Part shown: piece after piece, positions 1 through 11,809 of the stretch
How positions within the stretch are numbered: position 1 is the stretch's first letter
How the letters are laid out: each line of letters begins with the position of its first letter
NCBI GenBank assembly: GCA_030068145.1
Contig: JAPJBO010000753.1
Location: 47,975 to 111,974 of the forward strand
DNA: 64,000 nucleotides
Direction: 5' to 3'
From: Diplonema papillatum
Taxonomy: Eukaryota; Euglenozoa; Diplonemea; Diplonemida; Diplonemidae
Made by a program: the position numbers and the translations under genes
The notes under the pieces: model-generated
The model's database searches: none
What the model saw: only the letters and a program-made list of their open reading frames with translations
Told to the model about the DNA's origin: nothing

Positions 1-3000
1 GTGCTGATGGACGCCGCGGTCTACATCCGCATCGACCCTGTCCTCGCCGAGTACTTCGCCTTCGGCTTCCGATACGCCCGCGTCGACGACCTCACCCTCC
101 GGCTCCTCGAACCGTTCTGCGCATCGTCCGACTTGGACGAAGTGGTGGCCGAGCTGGCGATCCTCCTTTTCGACCTGGGCGACAGCAGCGCGCAGTACCA
201 CAAGACCCGCGGGCTTTCCTCGTCGGGGGCCGCGCGGTTTGGGAATTACACGGGGTTCATCCCCAGGGTCGAGAAGCTCGAAGTCTGCGTCGGCGACCGG
301 ATCCTGAGCCCGGCGGTGCCGGGGTGGCATATCAAGTGCTGCGACAGGGACTCCGGGAGCTGCCTCACGGCTACCGGGTCGAAGACCGTGCGGACCATAG
401 TCATCGCGGTCGCCATCTTCGTCGTCACGCTCGCCGCCGCCGGGCACCTGGCTTGGATCATCAAGTGCCTGCGCGTAGTGTACTTCGACTGCCTGAGCTT
501 CCGCCAGGTCGACACGCCGACGAAGGTCAAAATCGTGGTCGTGCACGTCGTCGCAGTGATCTTCCCGCTGTTCAGCACGCTGGTGAACATCGCGTACATG
601 AAAGCCGGCCACCCGCTGGTGATCCTCTGGGGGATGGAATTCGCGAGCATGGGGTTCTGGATCGTCGTCTGCCTCTGCCGCGTGTTCCCCGTCCGGTCCC
701 CCCGCCTCCGCCGGCTGTACCACGCGGCGGTGCTGCAGCTGGGGTTCGTGAGCCTCTGGCTCATCTGGGCAGCATGGGCGTGGACCGTCCCGGCGATGTT
801 CCTCGAAACGCGGCGGGCGCTCGTGCCCTTCGTCGCGTTCACGACGCTCATCGCGCACTGCCTGCTCAAGCCCGGAGTGATCGCGAGCCTTCGGGAGAAC
901 AATTTAGGCGTCTTCGGCGCCATCGAAGTCGAGGGGCAGGAAATGCTGCTGGACGCGGTCGCCGGCACCGCTTGCTTTGCCGCCTTTCTAACCGCCCTCG
1001 TCTACGCCCTCAACAGCTTCGAGGTCGTCTCCGACACGCAGCTGGTCCTCGCTGTGCTGGTGGTCCTGGGTGTCGGCTTCTTCATGAGCTGGTCCCTCAC
1101 CGGCCGCTTCGCCGCCGCACTGCGCAAGACCGTGTCAGAGTCGGCCGAGCGCGCCGGCGCCCTCGCGATGGAGGCGCTGACCAAAAAAGCGACCAACGGC
1201 GCTTCGGCGCAGCCCAGCGTTGGCGACCGTGACCGCACCGTCAGCGACCTGGCGCTGGGCGGCTCGGGTACCGGCGACCGGCGCGGCACCGCGAACCCCC
1301 TGGTGCAGGCCATCAAGCTTATTGCAAGCAGGGCACGCGCCGAGGCGGGTGAAGGTGACGCCGGCGACAGGCAGGTGGAGCTGCGGGCGCTCGATTCGGC
1401 GTCGCCGGTCGACGAGACCGACCGGCTGCGGGACTACGTCCCGCCGTCTCTCGATCGGCTTCATCCGAAGGCAAGGCCGGCCATCCCCCGGTTGACGGAC
1501 ATCGGCAGGGGCTCACCAAAGGGCATCCTCAAGCCGAACGGCGGGTGCTCCGACGGCGGCGATACCTTCGGCCCGCTGACCTCCGAAACGTACCCGGTCG
1601 CAGCGTTCCAGCGGGCGGCGGATGTAGGGTCCGTGCAGGGGACTCCGCGAGGGCAGGCGGAGGGGGGGGTGCCGAGGCTGCCGCGGGGGACGTCGTTCAG
1701 GGAGAGGCTCGCGAAGCGGTCGTCGATGGCGTTCAAAGCCGTGGCGCTCGACCTCGCGTCGGAGGTCATGCACGACGTCGCGGCCGAGATCAGCCCGAGG
1801 ACCGCGCGCAGCGTGAACAACCCAAGCAACAGCCCGGAGTCGGCGAGCGCAGCGACCGCAACCATAGCCAGCCGACTGCACTCCCTTGCCAGCCGCCTCA
1901 ACGACCAGGCGCAGTACACCCGCGGGTCGACCCCGCGCGTGGACTGCGACTCTGTGCACTCCGATTCGCAGGCGACGTCTTACTCGCCGTACCGCCCGTT
2001 CAACTCCTCCGACTGCGGCGTCGACCGGCGCCCGTCCGTAACCGTCCGGCAGGTCAAAGCCGTCCAGCGCGAGGACCTCATCGAAATGTGGGAGCACGAA
2101 ACACGCCCCCCCGACGCTTCGGAGGGGCTGACGGACACTCCGCCGATCGCCGGCCAGCACCAGGTCGCGGCCAACGCGGGCCGCGACGCGACGCCGTTTT
2201 TGAGCCGGATCCCGTCCGGCACCGCGCGGGACTGGAAGCGCGCCCCGAGGAGCAGCCCCGGGACCCCCCTGGGCCACACGCCGGCGAGAGACGGGTCGGG
2301 AAGCAGCGTGTTTTCCGCTTCGAAGGGCGGGCACGGCGACAAGAACTCGACGGCGAGCTCGTCGGCGAAGGACAACCCGCCGCGGCGGCGGCAGCCGGCG
2401 GCGAAGAAGGCCGCGGTGCACCATTTCGTGGACCTCGCGGCAGAGGTCGAGGACATGCTGAGCGAGGGATCCTGCAACGACCAGACCCACAAGTCGCAGC
2501 AGCAGCTGTTCCCGTTGGCGTGCACGGCCGGGCGCCCCGGCCCGTTGTCCGCCACCGAGCGATCGTCCACCCCCGCGCTCGACACCGTGAAGTCGTCGCT
2601 CTTCCCCCGGTCTTCCTTCAACTCCACGCAGAAGTCGCACCCCCTCGCCGACACCGTGACCCTGCAGACCAGCCTCGCGAACATCGAGCAGCTGCACAAG
2701 TTCCACAACCGGTTTTTGACAGTCTCCGCTTCGCGGGACGCAGACCTCCTCCTCGACAAAGACGAGCCGCCAGCGGCCACCCGGGGGGAAAATGTTTCTT
2801 CTCGGGGGGGGGCGAAGGGGGTAGACCCGTTGGCGGGGACCACCGGCGGGCACGACTGCGTGCGTGAGGTCGTCCACCTGCGCCGGCGGGGGCTCGACGA
2901 GCCGTGGGGGTTTCACCTGGTGCGAGACAGCCTGGTTTTGCGGCTTGTGGACGGCGGGAGCCCGGCGGCGAGGGCCGGGCTGGGCGCGTTCGTGGGGCGG

Positions 3001-3639
3001 CGGCTGCTGGAAGTGGGCGGGAGGAGGGTCCGCACGCTGGAGCAGGCCAAGCGGCAGGTCGATGCGGCGGCGGAGGTCGATCTTGCGTTCGCGCCGTGCC
3101 TCAACGTCGGGGCAGCTGCTGTGCAGCGGCTGTCACAGTTCGGAGGGAGCGGAACGAATGCGATGAACGGCGGCGCCCGCCGAAGCTCAAAAGAGAGCGA
3201 AACTCTGCGGACGAGTGCATCGACCGACAGGGTGGAAGATCTGCCCGCGTCGGTGGACAGTACGTTCGTGCACGTCGAGACGTGGTGCCGCCCCGCGGTC
3301 GCGCCAGAGTTCGATCTCAACCTGCCGGACATCCCGCGCGTTGAAAGCGTGGTCAACCCGCACCGCCCGGCGCAGTCGCGGAAATCGTCGCAGACGACCG
3401 GGTCGAACTCGTCCCCCCTCGTGACGCCGCCGCGGCGCGACCCGCTGCCGTTCACCGGCGCCGGCCACCACCAGCCGCACCCCACGCCGCCGCCGGCGCC
3501 GCCGTCGCACCACCGGCCGCCGTCGTCTCCTCGTTCCAGTGTTGAGCACCGGTCGTCCAGCCGGTCCAACTCTCTATTAAGGAGCTCTGCCGTCGCGGAT
3601 TTCGTCGACGAAGCGAACCAGCTGTTCAACGCTGTCCGG
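1..3639 (+). CDS. Seven-helix membrane protein with PDZ domain (5' partial, first visible exon)
   Basis: The reading frame is open from base 1, so the true start lies upstream or is the ATG at 7. Residues 1-125 form a soluble N-terminal part. Hydrophobic stretches near residues 129-157, 176-200, 206-227, 241-268, 274-289, 316-340 and 346-366 predict seven membrane spans. A long low-complexity Ser/Pro/Arg-rich tail (about 380-950) follows. Residues about 955-1035 look like a PDZ domain: WGF at 969-971 stands where the carboxylate-binding loop is expected, then GSPAARAGL and a GRRLLEVGGRRV strand-turn. The product is probably a membrane receptor or scaffold; the ligand is unknown. The frame stays open to 3867, but I end the exon at 3639 because CGG|GTATGC matches the donor of the RPS21 genes and because what follows is pyrimidine-rich and then a dispersed repeat. 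Coding sequence is strongly GC-rich at third positions. Confidence 0.8.
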
Positions 3640-3750
3640 GTATGCCCTGACCCCCCCACCCTGCGCTTTTCTCTCTCTCCCTTCTGCTCCTCGGTGTTCT
3701 TCTCCCACCCACCCCACACCCTTTCTGTTCTTCTCTCTCCGTTTCTTTTC

Positions 3751-3862
3751 TTGTATACTCACCTGTTTCGTGGGAAATACTTGAGGAGACTGCCAGTTGC
3801 GAAATCTCGAAGGCATAGTGTGGTACTCATCGAGGCAGGGCATAAGCGTTCAACAAAAAAAT
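3751..3862 (-). mobile_element. Short A-tailed retroposon-like element, family A (copy 1, degraded)
   Basis: Carries the family 3' end (GCTTATAC-type, here TATACTCACC) and the conserved AAATACTTGAGGAGACTGCC, then diverges and rejoins at GCGTTCAACA. An internal piece (GGCATAGTGTGGTACTCATC) matches the edge of the block inserted into the copy at 39.8 kb. Confidence 0.55.
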
Positions 3863-3869
3863 GCTGAAG

Positions 3870-4560
3870 CGAAATGAGCGGCGACAACTCCCCGCCGTTA
3901 ATGCGAGCAAAAATTGTACCGGGGAAAGACTGCTACACGGGAGCCAAGCTTCACGTGTTCGGCGGTTCTGCAGAGCTACGGGTCAGGTGGCCACGTCCCA
4001 AAAACCAAAGCATTAAAGCGCGGCGAACCTTGGGGCTTGGCGCTTGCGCTGAAACCGAGCCGGTAGAGACGGTCACCCACCCTTAGAGCAGAGCGGACGG
4101 GGTTGTGACACCAGTGCTACCTTCGACTCTTTGGAAGCTGAAGTTTCCCATCAAGACGCTAGCCGCCGCCGTAGGCCGTGCAATTGCCAAGAAGAAGAGA
4201 GCCCGCGACGTGTCAAGACGGTGCTTGCCCGCCAGCTAGATCGGCCCCGGTTGTGTCGACACCGACGCCGTCACCCTCGGTGACGACCCTGACCTACGCC
4301 CGCCTTAGAAGTACGTGGCTGTAGTGAGGCGACCGGAGAGATGGTCCCTGCACTTGGAACTCGTCTCTCTCTCTATTTTCAAAGGACCCCACCTCACACG
4401 GCTTGACAAGCCACAACACCGGCATCTTTACACGAGTAAGAGTCTAAAAAGGTGTCACCGCCCGACTCGTTGGTCAAAGTCAACCGGTGACTTTAAACTG
4501 GGAAACCCTCGAAACCCCAAAATACGCTCTTAACCACTTGCGGACGGAGGGTGGGTGTTA
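3870..4560 (+). pseudogene. Decayed coding relic of unknown identity
   Basis: One frame (positions 1 modulo 3) is largely open with only a few stops (after 4083, near 4222 and 4308) and encodes Lys/Arg-rich protein. About 100 bp of it (4130-4225, reading KLKFPIKTLAAAVGRAIAKKK) recurs in inverted orientation at 27525-27630 with mostly conservative differences, so it is a dispersed element rather than host exon. I do not recognise the family. Confidence 0.35.
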
Positions 4561-5317
4561 ATTTTGGGAAAATGGACGTTTCAAGGCAAAACCTTGGGTC
4601 ATACTCAATAAGGGGGTTTCGTAGGTCAAAAATGGGAACCGAGGGGCCCATTTGAAAGATTTCGTCGCAGATCTTTCAAATGCGCACCTCGACGCTGAAC
4701 GCATACCCATGGAAGTGACCCAGGACGGGCACCCGTGGCCTCTTGCAGATACCTGCGAATTAACTTGAAAATAACTACGCCATGGCGTAGTTCGTCCGTA
4801 TGTGGTTAAGGAGGGTTTGGTGTCGCTTATGTTCCAACCTGGAGTGCCTGACCCCAGTCCGACCAGTCTAGACTGCCTGACGAGACCAGTCCGACCAGCC
4901 TATACAGGCTGCACGGTCCCCCCCCCTCCCTGACCAGGCCAGTCCGCCCAGCAACATCAAGAGACCGACCAGCCTGGACCAGTGATGGGGTGCGCACGCG
5001 TGTGCGCCGATGTTCAAAAAAAGTGCGCACGCCACGGCTGCGCACGGCCGCACGGCGCAGTGTAGCCAAGTAGCCAATCGGTGCGCACGCGTGCGCACCG
5101 ATTTTCAAAAAAAAGTGCGCACGGCCGCACGGCGTGCGCACCCTCACACAGCATGCCGTGCACACTGCCTGACCAGGTGTGGACCGGCTCACGAACGTAA
5201 TGCACCACCACACAGCAAACGCCGATCACGTCGCTGCTCGCACACCCGGCCCGAGAGCACTCCGGAGGATGGGTCGAAGGCGGGACGTGGGCAGGGGGCA
5301 AGTGGGTGTCGCCGCAG

Positions 5318-5527
5318 AAGGACCGCATCAACTCCGTGCGCAACGCGTTCGACCGCCTCCGGAAGCCGACGGCGACCTTCGACAAGTCGGAGGCGCCTGG
5401 CGACAGGCGCGGCGTGGACAACGGCGAGGCTGACCGCCGGGCCATTCTTCAGAACGTGGCGGCCAATCTCCAGCCCAAGAAGCCGGAGATGTGGTACAGA
5501 CCGCCGGACGTGGACTGCCTCCTTTGA
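5318..5527 (+). CDS. Probable last exon of the PDZ membrane protein gene
   Basis: A GC-rich, coding-like block begins after a CAG acceptor at 5315-5317 and encodes a charged 69-residue segment starting KDRINSVRNAF and ending PPDVDCLL, then TGA. Its phase (0) matches the donor at 3640, so joining gives a continuous helical-looking stretch (NQLFNAVR joined to KDRINSVR). The implied intron is 1678 bp. The assignment to the upstream gene is inferred from phase and position; it could be an exon of a separate gene. The final third of this exon is the first unit of a decaying tandem repeat. Confidence 0.5.
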   Translation, partial: KDRINSVRNAFDRLRKPTATFDKSEAPGDRRGVDNGEADRRAILQNVAANLQPKKPEMWYRPPDVDCLL

Positions 5528-6130
5528 GCTTCCTCATGGGGTTGCCATGTGCAGCATCCCAACGGTTGAAGTACTAAACGGAGAAGATTGATCCTGCGTT
5601 GTATCGACGATCGCCAGACCGTTCTTCAGATCGTGGCAGCCAGTCTCCATCCCAGAACACAGGAGATGTGGTACACGTCTACTGCCTCCTTTAGACCTTC
5701 TGGTCTTCTTGTGCAGCATCGACGGTTGAAGTACCCAAGAGAAAATCTCAATCCTGCGTTTCATCGACGACCGCCGGGTCATTCTTCAGAAGGTGGCTGC
5801 CAGTCTCCAGCCCAGGAAGCCGGAGATGTGGTAAAGACCTGCCTCCTTTGAGCCTTCTCATGGAGTTGCCTTGTGCAGCACCAGCGGTTAGCGTACCGAG
5901 ATATCTAACCTTAGCAGAGGGACCTGTCAGCATTCCCAAACCGAGCGGCACGTGCTACCTCGTCGAGGAAATACGGGACTCTCACCCTCTGGGGATGCCC
6001 CAGCAGGAAAAGAGTGCGAGGAAGTACTCCTGCGATCGACGACGACCTTTTCGGGGACCAGGAAGTCGGAGATGTGGTACCGGCCGGACTGTCTCCTTCG
6101 AGCCTTCTTGTGGGGTTGCCGTACAGCGTC
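5425..6130 (+). repeat. Decaying tandem copies of a gene's 3' exon end (about 180 bp)
   Basis: Units starting near 5430, 5605, 5778 and 6040 share the signature TTCTTCAGA...TGGC.GCCA.TCTCCA.CCCA...GGAGATGTGGTA and the following CTGCCTCCTTT. The first unit is in frame with the exon at 5318; later ones carry substitutions, stops and length changes, and the fourth is truncated. They look like non-coding duplicates of the terminal exon and its 3' flank. Confidence 0.7.
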
Positions 6131-7455
6131 TGTGGTTGACGTACGGAAGTGTGCGAGAAAGAAACCACCCTGCTGGAACGGGGGGTATCGCAAGAACGTG
6201 CTTGCAATGGTTGGTTGGGCACCACACCGCACTGGATCTATCGGCACCCACCCAGTCGCACTCGGTTGAGAACAAGTCAGAACACTGAGTGCGAAGGAAA
6301 TCCTCTTGCTGTTAAGAGGAGACGCCGGGGGGTCTCACTTTCAACCTCCCGGTGCACGCTCACTGGCCTTGCTTCGCTGGCATCTTCGTCTCCATCCATA
6401 TCGGGCAGCAGCGAGAACGAAAGATTCTTCTGTTTCGTCGCCAATCTTCGTCCAATTGAGCAGCGATCAACTGACGTGCCTTCGAGGGGCTTCCCAGCCG
6501 GTTTGGAGGCTGACCAGAAACAAACAAACAAACGAAAAAGGTCACTCAAGGGGCCCTCCTGCTCAGCCGGCAGGGCCACTGAACCCTGGATTTGCATCAG
6601 AATTTCTTTTGTATAAGCACCTGCTTCGTAGGAAATGCTTGAGGAGACTGCCAGTTGCGATAGATCAAAGGAGGTAAATGTGCTGTAGCCCACACGAAAC
6701 ACAGGTAAATCTGCGGGCGTAAGCGTTCAACAAGAAATGCCGAAGCAGCTCGATAGGTCGGATGCGGTGAGCACAAGGCATGGAGTTGAAGCCCTTGCGG
6801 GCCCACGTACGTATGCACTGACTCCGTTGAAGGCCTTGCGGCTCTTGACGGTGGCATACATAGCTGCCCCAGCTCCTTTCGGCGCTGCTCTCGCAGATAC
6901 TGGCACTCTCGATGTATCCACTCCGGAACAGCGGTCACCAAAGCTGGTTCACCATTCGTGGGAGAAATAGGTCTCAGAATTCATGAGGCAATGCTCCCAA
7001 AATCCCAACCTGAAACGGTAACATACCCAGTTTCACTGGAGTGCCCGTTCCCGGCGAGCTACGAGGGAACGAACCTGTGAGAGTGCCAACGCTACTCTTT
7101 CAATAACGTACATATAAAAGGTGTCACGGGATAAGCCGGCAGCCGCTGCTTAACGGCTTATCACGTGGAGACAGTGCATGCTAATCCATGTGGTTCATGT
7201 ACTTAAAAGAACTCAATGCTTAACGGCTTATCACGTGGGCGGCCCTGAGATTACCCCCTCAGGTGACACCACTTTATCTTTAGCCATACTTCCACTCTCT
7301 TCGGTTGTCTCTGTAGACCTCTCTCCCGGTACGCTTCCACGTGGCTGTCCAAATGCCCCTGTCCACACGGGTGAGGGGTTGATCCTTTTTGGCGAAGCGT
7401 TCCCGCCAACGGCAGGAACCACCAATCCTCTACCGCCAGGCCTTACGTTCAGCAT
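6130..7455. other. Intergenic, repeat fragments only
   Basis: I see no gene. It contains a fragment reading AAGAACGTGCTTGCAA in the opposite sense to copies at 14990, 17400 and 45530, a short retroposon copy at 6605-6745, and near 7177 a dispersed motif (GCTAATCCATGTGGTTCATG) that recurs at 20969 and, altered, at 38128. Confidence 0.6.
6605..6745 (-). mobile_element. Short retroposon-like element, family A (copy 2, 5' truncated)
   Basis: Shares about 130 bp with the consensus seen at 15.2, 29.6 and 49.0 kb, ending in the + strand at GCGTTCAACAAGAAATGC. The T run before GTATAAGC is the complement of an A tail. Confidence 0.65.
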
Positions 7456-7460
7456 GCTGA

Positions 7461-7548
7461 ACGTACTGATTTCAGCACGTTAATTTTCTTAATTTCTTTT
7501 TGTACACGTGCTGAATCAGTACGTGTACACGTGCTGAAATCAGTACGT
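7461..7548. repeat. Perfect 20-bp inverted repeat, with a third near-copy
   Basis: ACGTACTGATTTCAGCACGT (7461-7480) is the exact reverse complement of 7529-7548; a third arm lacking one A lies at 7506-7524. The region is built of alternating GTACACGTG / CAGTACGT blocks and could form a cruciform. No transposon boundary or gene is visible. Confidence 0.8.
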
Positions 7549-8770
7549 TATCAGCACGTACTATCTTTTCTGCAGATTCATCTGGAGAATCAACCACAGT
7601 AACGGCAGATCCTGCTGTTGCTTACCGCGACACTGGAGGGTTGAGGCCGGAGAGAGGCAGAGGCAAAGACATGCACCACTGGCAGGTGAGCCCCCTATGC
7701 TTTATTTCTTTTTTGCCTGACCCTACGTACTGATTTTCAGTAGGTCTTTAGCTCCAAGACAAAAGAGCTGCGTAAGCCCTGTCTACCGCACCAGAGCCGC
7801 AATACCGGCATTTCTTTGACAGTCCGCGATTTGCTGTCACCAGTCCTGAAGGGTTGAACCTTCGAACTACATCCCGATCCGAACCCATTCTTTTGATCTC
7901 CAAACGTCTATAGGTAGGGCACCTGCCAGCCAAGCCTTGGCTGGTCGAAAGTGTGGCCGTCAGACGCGGGGTGAATTCCGTTCGTAATCAGTGAGTGATC
8001 CATATCATCATCGGACTGAAGCGCCCTGCACAGCCTTCCTCAGCGTGCCTGCGGTCCGTAGTTAGTGAGTTTCGTTCTGTGCGGCACACAGAAGGAAAAA
8101 GACAAGTGTGTCGAGAGGGGAAAAAGTCGCGATCCTGGCATAATAATGCGAAGCGCCAGAAGTTTTGACCTTGTTTTTGTGACGCGGCAAAAAGAATCAT
8201 CACAGAGGAACCGTTTGACCGGAAGAGTAGATCTTTCTTGTCTAAACGGGAGTTTGGGTGGGGGTGGGAAAAAAAAAAAGGGATGCGGCACCTGGCCAAG
8301 GACCCTTCTGTCCGTCGGTGCTCCGTGACCGTTTTCAGGGTAAGGGTTACCAGCTTTACCCGGACTCCACTGCCACCCGGCAGCATGGAAACACCGTCCG
8401 CGAGAGACCGTGCAAAAGTAGAGTGATGGGGATTCTTCACAACACGCTTTCCCCCACGCAAGATCATTCCGGTGATCCTGCCTTCTTTTATGGTGCACCC
8501 AATCTTGCGGGTTGCACTACGTCGTTTCGTGAAAAGCTAAAAGAAAACGTAGAGACAGCGTATTTCCGGCGGTCGGTTCTTAACCCGGGAAGTCGATCGA
8601 CACAAACAGAAGGAGGCGCCTCTATTTTTTGGAGGCCGCAAGCGAGGGCCGTTTTCCGGAGGGCTCACTCGGCCGACGGGCTCGGTATGAGTGGCGCAAG
8701 GGGCGAATCCTTTTGGTGGGGAGATCACGCACTTATTGACGGCACGCGTGGCGCAAGTGCGATACACCCT
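7549..8770. other. Intergenic, no supportable gene
   Basis: Mixed-composition sequence without a convincing exon. Near 8690-8770 is one of several degenerate copies of a motif (TTTTGGTGGGGAG...GCGTGGCGCAAGTGCGATACA) that recurs beyond the adjacent minisatellite. Confidence 0.5.
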
Positions 8771-8773
8771 TAC

Positions 8774-9241
8774 TGACTGGGTGACCATTGGGGACCACTG
8801 GGTGACCACTGGGTGACCACTGGATGACCACTGGATGACCACTGGGTGACCACTGGGTGACCACTGGGTGACCACTGGGTGACCACTACTGGGTGACCAC
8901 TACTGGGTGACCACTACTGGGTGACCACTACTGGGTGACCACTACTGGGTGACCACTACTGGGTGACCACTGGGTGACCACTGGGTGACCACTGGGTGAC
9001 CACTGGGTGACCACTGGGTGACCACTGGGTGACCACTGGGTGACCACTACTGGGTGACCACTACTGGGTGACCACTGGGTGACCACTGGGTGACCACTGG
9101 GTGACCACTGGGTGACCACTGGGCACCACTGGGTGACCACTGGGTGACCACTGGGTGACCACTGGGTGACCACTGGGTGACCACTGGGTGACCACTGGGT
9201 GACCACTGGGTGACCACTGGGTGACCACTGGGTGACCACTG
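8774..9241. repeat. 11-bp minisatellite (ACTGGGTGACC)
   Basis: About forty head-to-tail copies of ACTGGGTGACC, with interspersed 14-bp units carrying an extra ACT (8881-8960, 9045-9070) and a few single-base variants. Open reading frames across it are repeat artefacts. Confidence 0.95.
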
Positions 9242-9610
9242 GCCCAAGCGCAATACACCTCACACACACACACACACACAGAGGTTTACTTCACCGTCAC
9301 CGATGGGCCCAGCATGCGAGACACAAGTGGTGAGCCTCTTCTGAAGAAGCCCACTGACTCGACCGACGAGCCCGCCATGCGTGACACAAATAACGAGTGC
9401 TTTTGGTGGGAGCACACCTTCAACGACAGCATGCGTGAAGTGCGATGGACCTTTTCTGAAGGCCCAATTACCCGACCGATGGCGTGGCACAACCCCAAAA
9501 AAGTAGAGACGCGAGTTATCTTATGACATTTTCTAATTTCCGCCCTTTCAGATGGGCTGCCGACGCGTCACTACTGCTCTTTGCGGTCGGGTCGGCGCCG
9601 CTACAGGTTG
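9242..9610. other. Flank of the 11-bp minisatellite, diverged duplicates
   Basis: A short CA run (9261-9280) is followed by two diverged copies (9298-9370 and 9375-9450) of the motif seen left of the minisatellite, each translating to a CFWWEH / SFWWGD-like string. Possibly a relic of a coding repeat; no complete gene. Confidence 0.4.
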
Positions 9611-9715
9611 CTGCATATCAAGTTCAAACTTTAGTATACGGTAGGAACTGGTGCCTACCCAAGCCAAGACCGGAGTGCAATGACTGACGACTCAAGCTGA
9701 GTCCGAGTGAGAAGA
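9611..9715 (+). repeat. Dispersed repeat F, copy 1
   Basis: About 105 bp starting GCATATCAAGTTCAAACT and including ACGGTAGGAACTGG...CGAGTGAGAA, repeated at 23897-24003 with few changes; partial copies lie at about 16602 and, inverted, near 16115. Confidence 0.75.
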
Positions 9716-11809
9716 GGCCACTGCCGATTCATACTAAAGCGAAGGGTCCGCTTGCACCTCCGTGACCAGCAAGGAGCCTCGACCCAGCGCGCAGAGTTTT
9801 GCCGTGATCGTCGTGAGGATGGACCATTCGTCGCAGGGGTGCTCCTTTATAATAGTTCCGAATCTGCAGAATAACACGAAAAGCCTCTTGGCAAACCCCC
9901 GTTTTCACATTTCTTCTTGAACTGCCCGGATTTCTTCAAAGCGAACTTTCGGTCTAAAAAAACACCTCCCGGACATGGCTAGCCATAACCCAGAACGAAA
10001 TATACAACCCGTGACCATATCGCCCTTTCTTGCTCTAACAGAACCCATTCATGAACGGTCACACAGAGACCCTAAACCCCCGGAGTTTCAAGCGAACTTT
10101 AACTCTAAAACGGTCATCCATCTATCATCCAGAACGGTTCCCTTGCCCTTTGCCTCAAACAAACAACCAAATCATCGTCTGCCAGAGACGCACCATCAGT
10201 AGATACAGAGTGAAGCGTGCCACACCTTCACTCAAGCATTTCTCTTGAGCAGTGTTGTTCATGTAGCAGAATCGGGTCGCATCTTGTCGCAGTATCGGGG
10301 CTATTGTTGCACAAGTGCATCAACCTTCGGTCCTGGGCTTCGAATTGAAGCGCCTGGGACCTTCTGTCGAGCCAGGACACAAGGCGCGCGCAACGATGCT
10401 GTGAGGTGATGGTGGTATTGACTTGCCAGCAACGCATTCATCGCGGGAGGCGGAGCTCTCAGTCGCCCAGCACGGCGTGCGGACCATGCTCCAGAACGCC
10501 TCCCCCCTCGTCTTCTCATTCACGACGCGCATACGTTCCCTCTGCTCCCACCTACTATCTGGCGAACCAGCAGCCAAGGGAACGACCCTCTTGTGTCTGA
10601 CACCCTGTCACCTACACTAGGGCAGCACCGCACCGCGCCTCCGACGGAACGACTGACGTGAGGGTAGCAGTGAGGCGACCGTAGACACCTCCCGGTCCTC
10701 TGCACTCTAACTCTAGCACTCTCTCGTCCAAGCGGAATGCTGGGATTGACTTCCTTCGTCGCCGTTGAGAGCCGCCAATCATCACTTGCCGTCCCCGCGT
10801 AGTGCAAAGCCCTGCTGGAATTGACTTGTCAGCAACGCCTCGGCCGCCCATGGTGCAGGGAAGGGCCGCGAACTGTCTGTCGGTCCCCGCTGCGCTCTCC
10901 TTGTCTTGTCTGTCTGTCTGTCCGTCTGTCTGATCTAGGGTGCAGTGTAAATAGGCTCCTGAAGACGAAAAAGAAACCGCAACGAGAAAAAAAAAAAAAA
11001 AAACGCTAACCCAAACAACTTCCGCCGGTAGAGAAACCTCGCCTAAAGAAATCAACGCCTTCGGGTAGGCTAGTCTGACACTAGTTGTCGTCGGGGAAAA
11101 AAAAAAAAAAACGCAAGCCCATCAAATATTGTCCATACCACCCTCCGTGAGCGTACACGGTGTGCTCCAGCACCAGGTGGGGGGAGTTGACCTGAGTGGA
11201 TCCAGTGTGATCACTTGTTCTTGCGTGGTAACAATGCTTTGTAAACACGAGCGAGAACGCTGGCAGCGTGTTCGGGAGAAGATTAGCCTAACGATCATGT
11301 TCACTCACTGTCAATCACTAGCAGGCTAATCCTCCCTCGGCGTGCAAACAAGCACACGTCTATTCTTTTTTGGGTGTCCACTCGATTCCGCGCTGGATTT
11401 GCGGGTGTCACGCCGGATTTCACACTGGATTTGCGGGTGTACCCACACCCGACACTTTGACCGCACAGTTAACTCCACGTTCTTGCAAACCATCGGTGCT
11501 GGAGCACACCGTAGTCGCCCTCTCTCCCCCACACCCCCTCGGTTCGACCACATGCGGCAGCATCTCCAGTACTTGGCCCGTCGTCGTCGCTGCAGTCGAG
11601 TCTCCCTCCCCGCCAGCCGCCCCTTCTCCGATGTCAACGGGTCTAGAACACCACCCTCCTGCTCGTTCTGCCCAGTTCCATCGTAGCTCCTGCTACAAAC
11701 CAAGTACGTGTTGGTGCTATCCAACAGGCCCGTGCTCAAGTCCTGCAGAAGACCTATATTTCCATTTTGGTGTGGACACACTTTTTTGCCTACCCCGTTT
11801 AGTAGTATT
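9716..11809. other. Intergenic, no supportable gene
   Basis: Contains two related blocks (10405-10620 and 10740-10930) sharing TTGACTTG.CAGCAACGC, an A run at 10987-11003 and another at 11097-11111. At 11395-11450 a motif GGATTTGCGGGTGT is present that occurs in the opposite orientation near 36610-36660 and 36775. Confidence 0.5.

Larger units (their letters stand above)
3640..5317 (+). other. Inferred intron with repeat insertions and a decayed coding relic
   Basis: Opens with GTATGC and a pyrimidine-rich tract, and ends CCGCAG. It contains a short retroposon copy (about 3751-3862), a decayed open-frame relic (about 3870-4560), and a GC-rich palindromic section near 4990-5150 where GTGCGCAC-rich blocks are repeated in both orientations. 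Confidence 0.45.

Noticed and set aside
1513..2916. 467-codon minus-strand open frame opposite the PDZ gene
   Set aside because: Shadow of a GC-rich coding exon; low-complexity Arg/Pro/Gly translation.
3640..3867. Extension of the PDZ protein to the stop at 3865
   Set aside because: The tail would be encoded by a pyrimidine tract and a dispersed retroposon fragment; a donor GTATGC lies exactly where coding composition ends.
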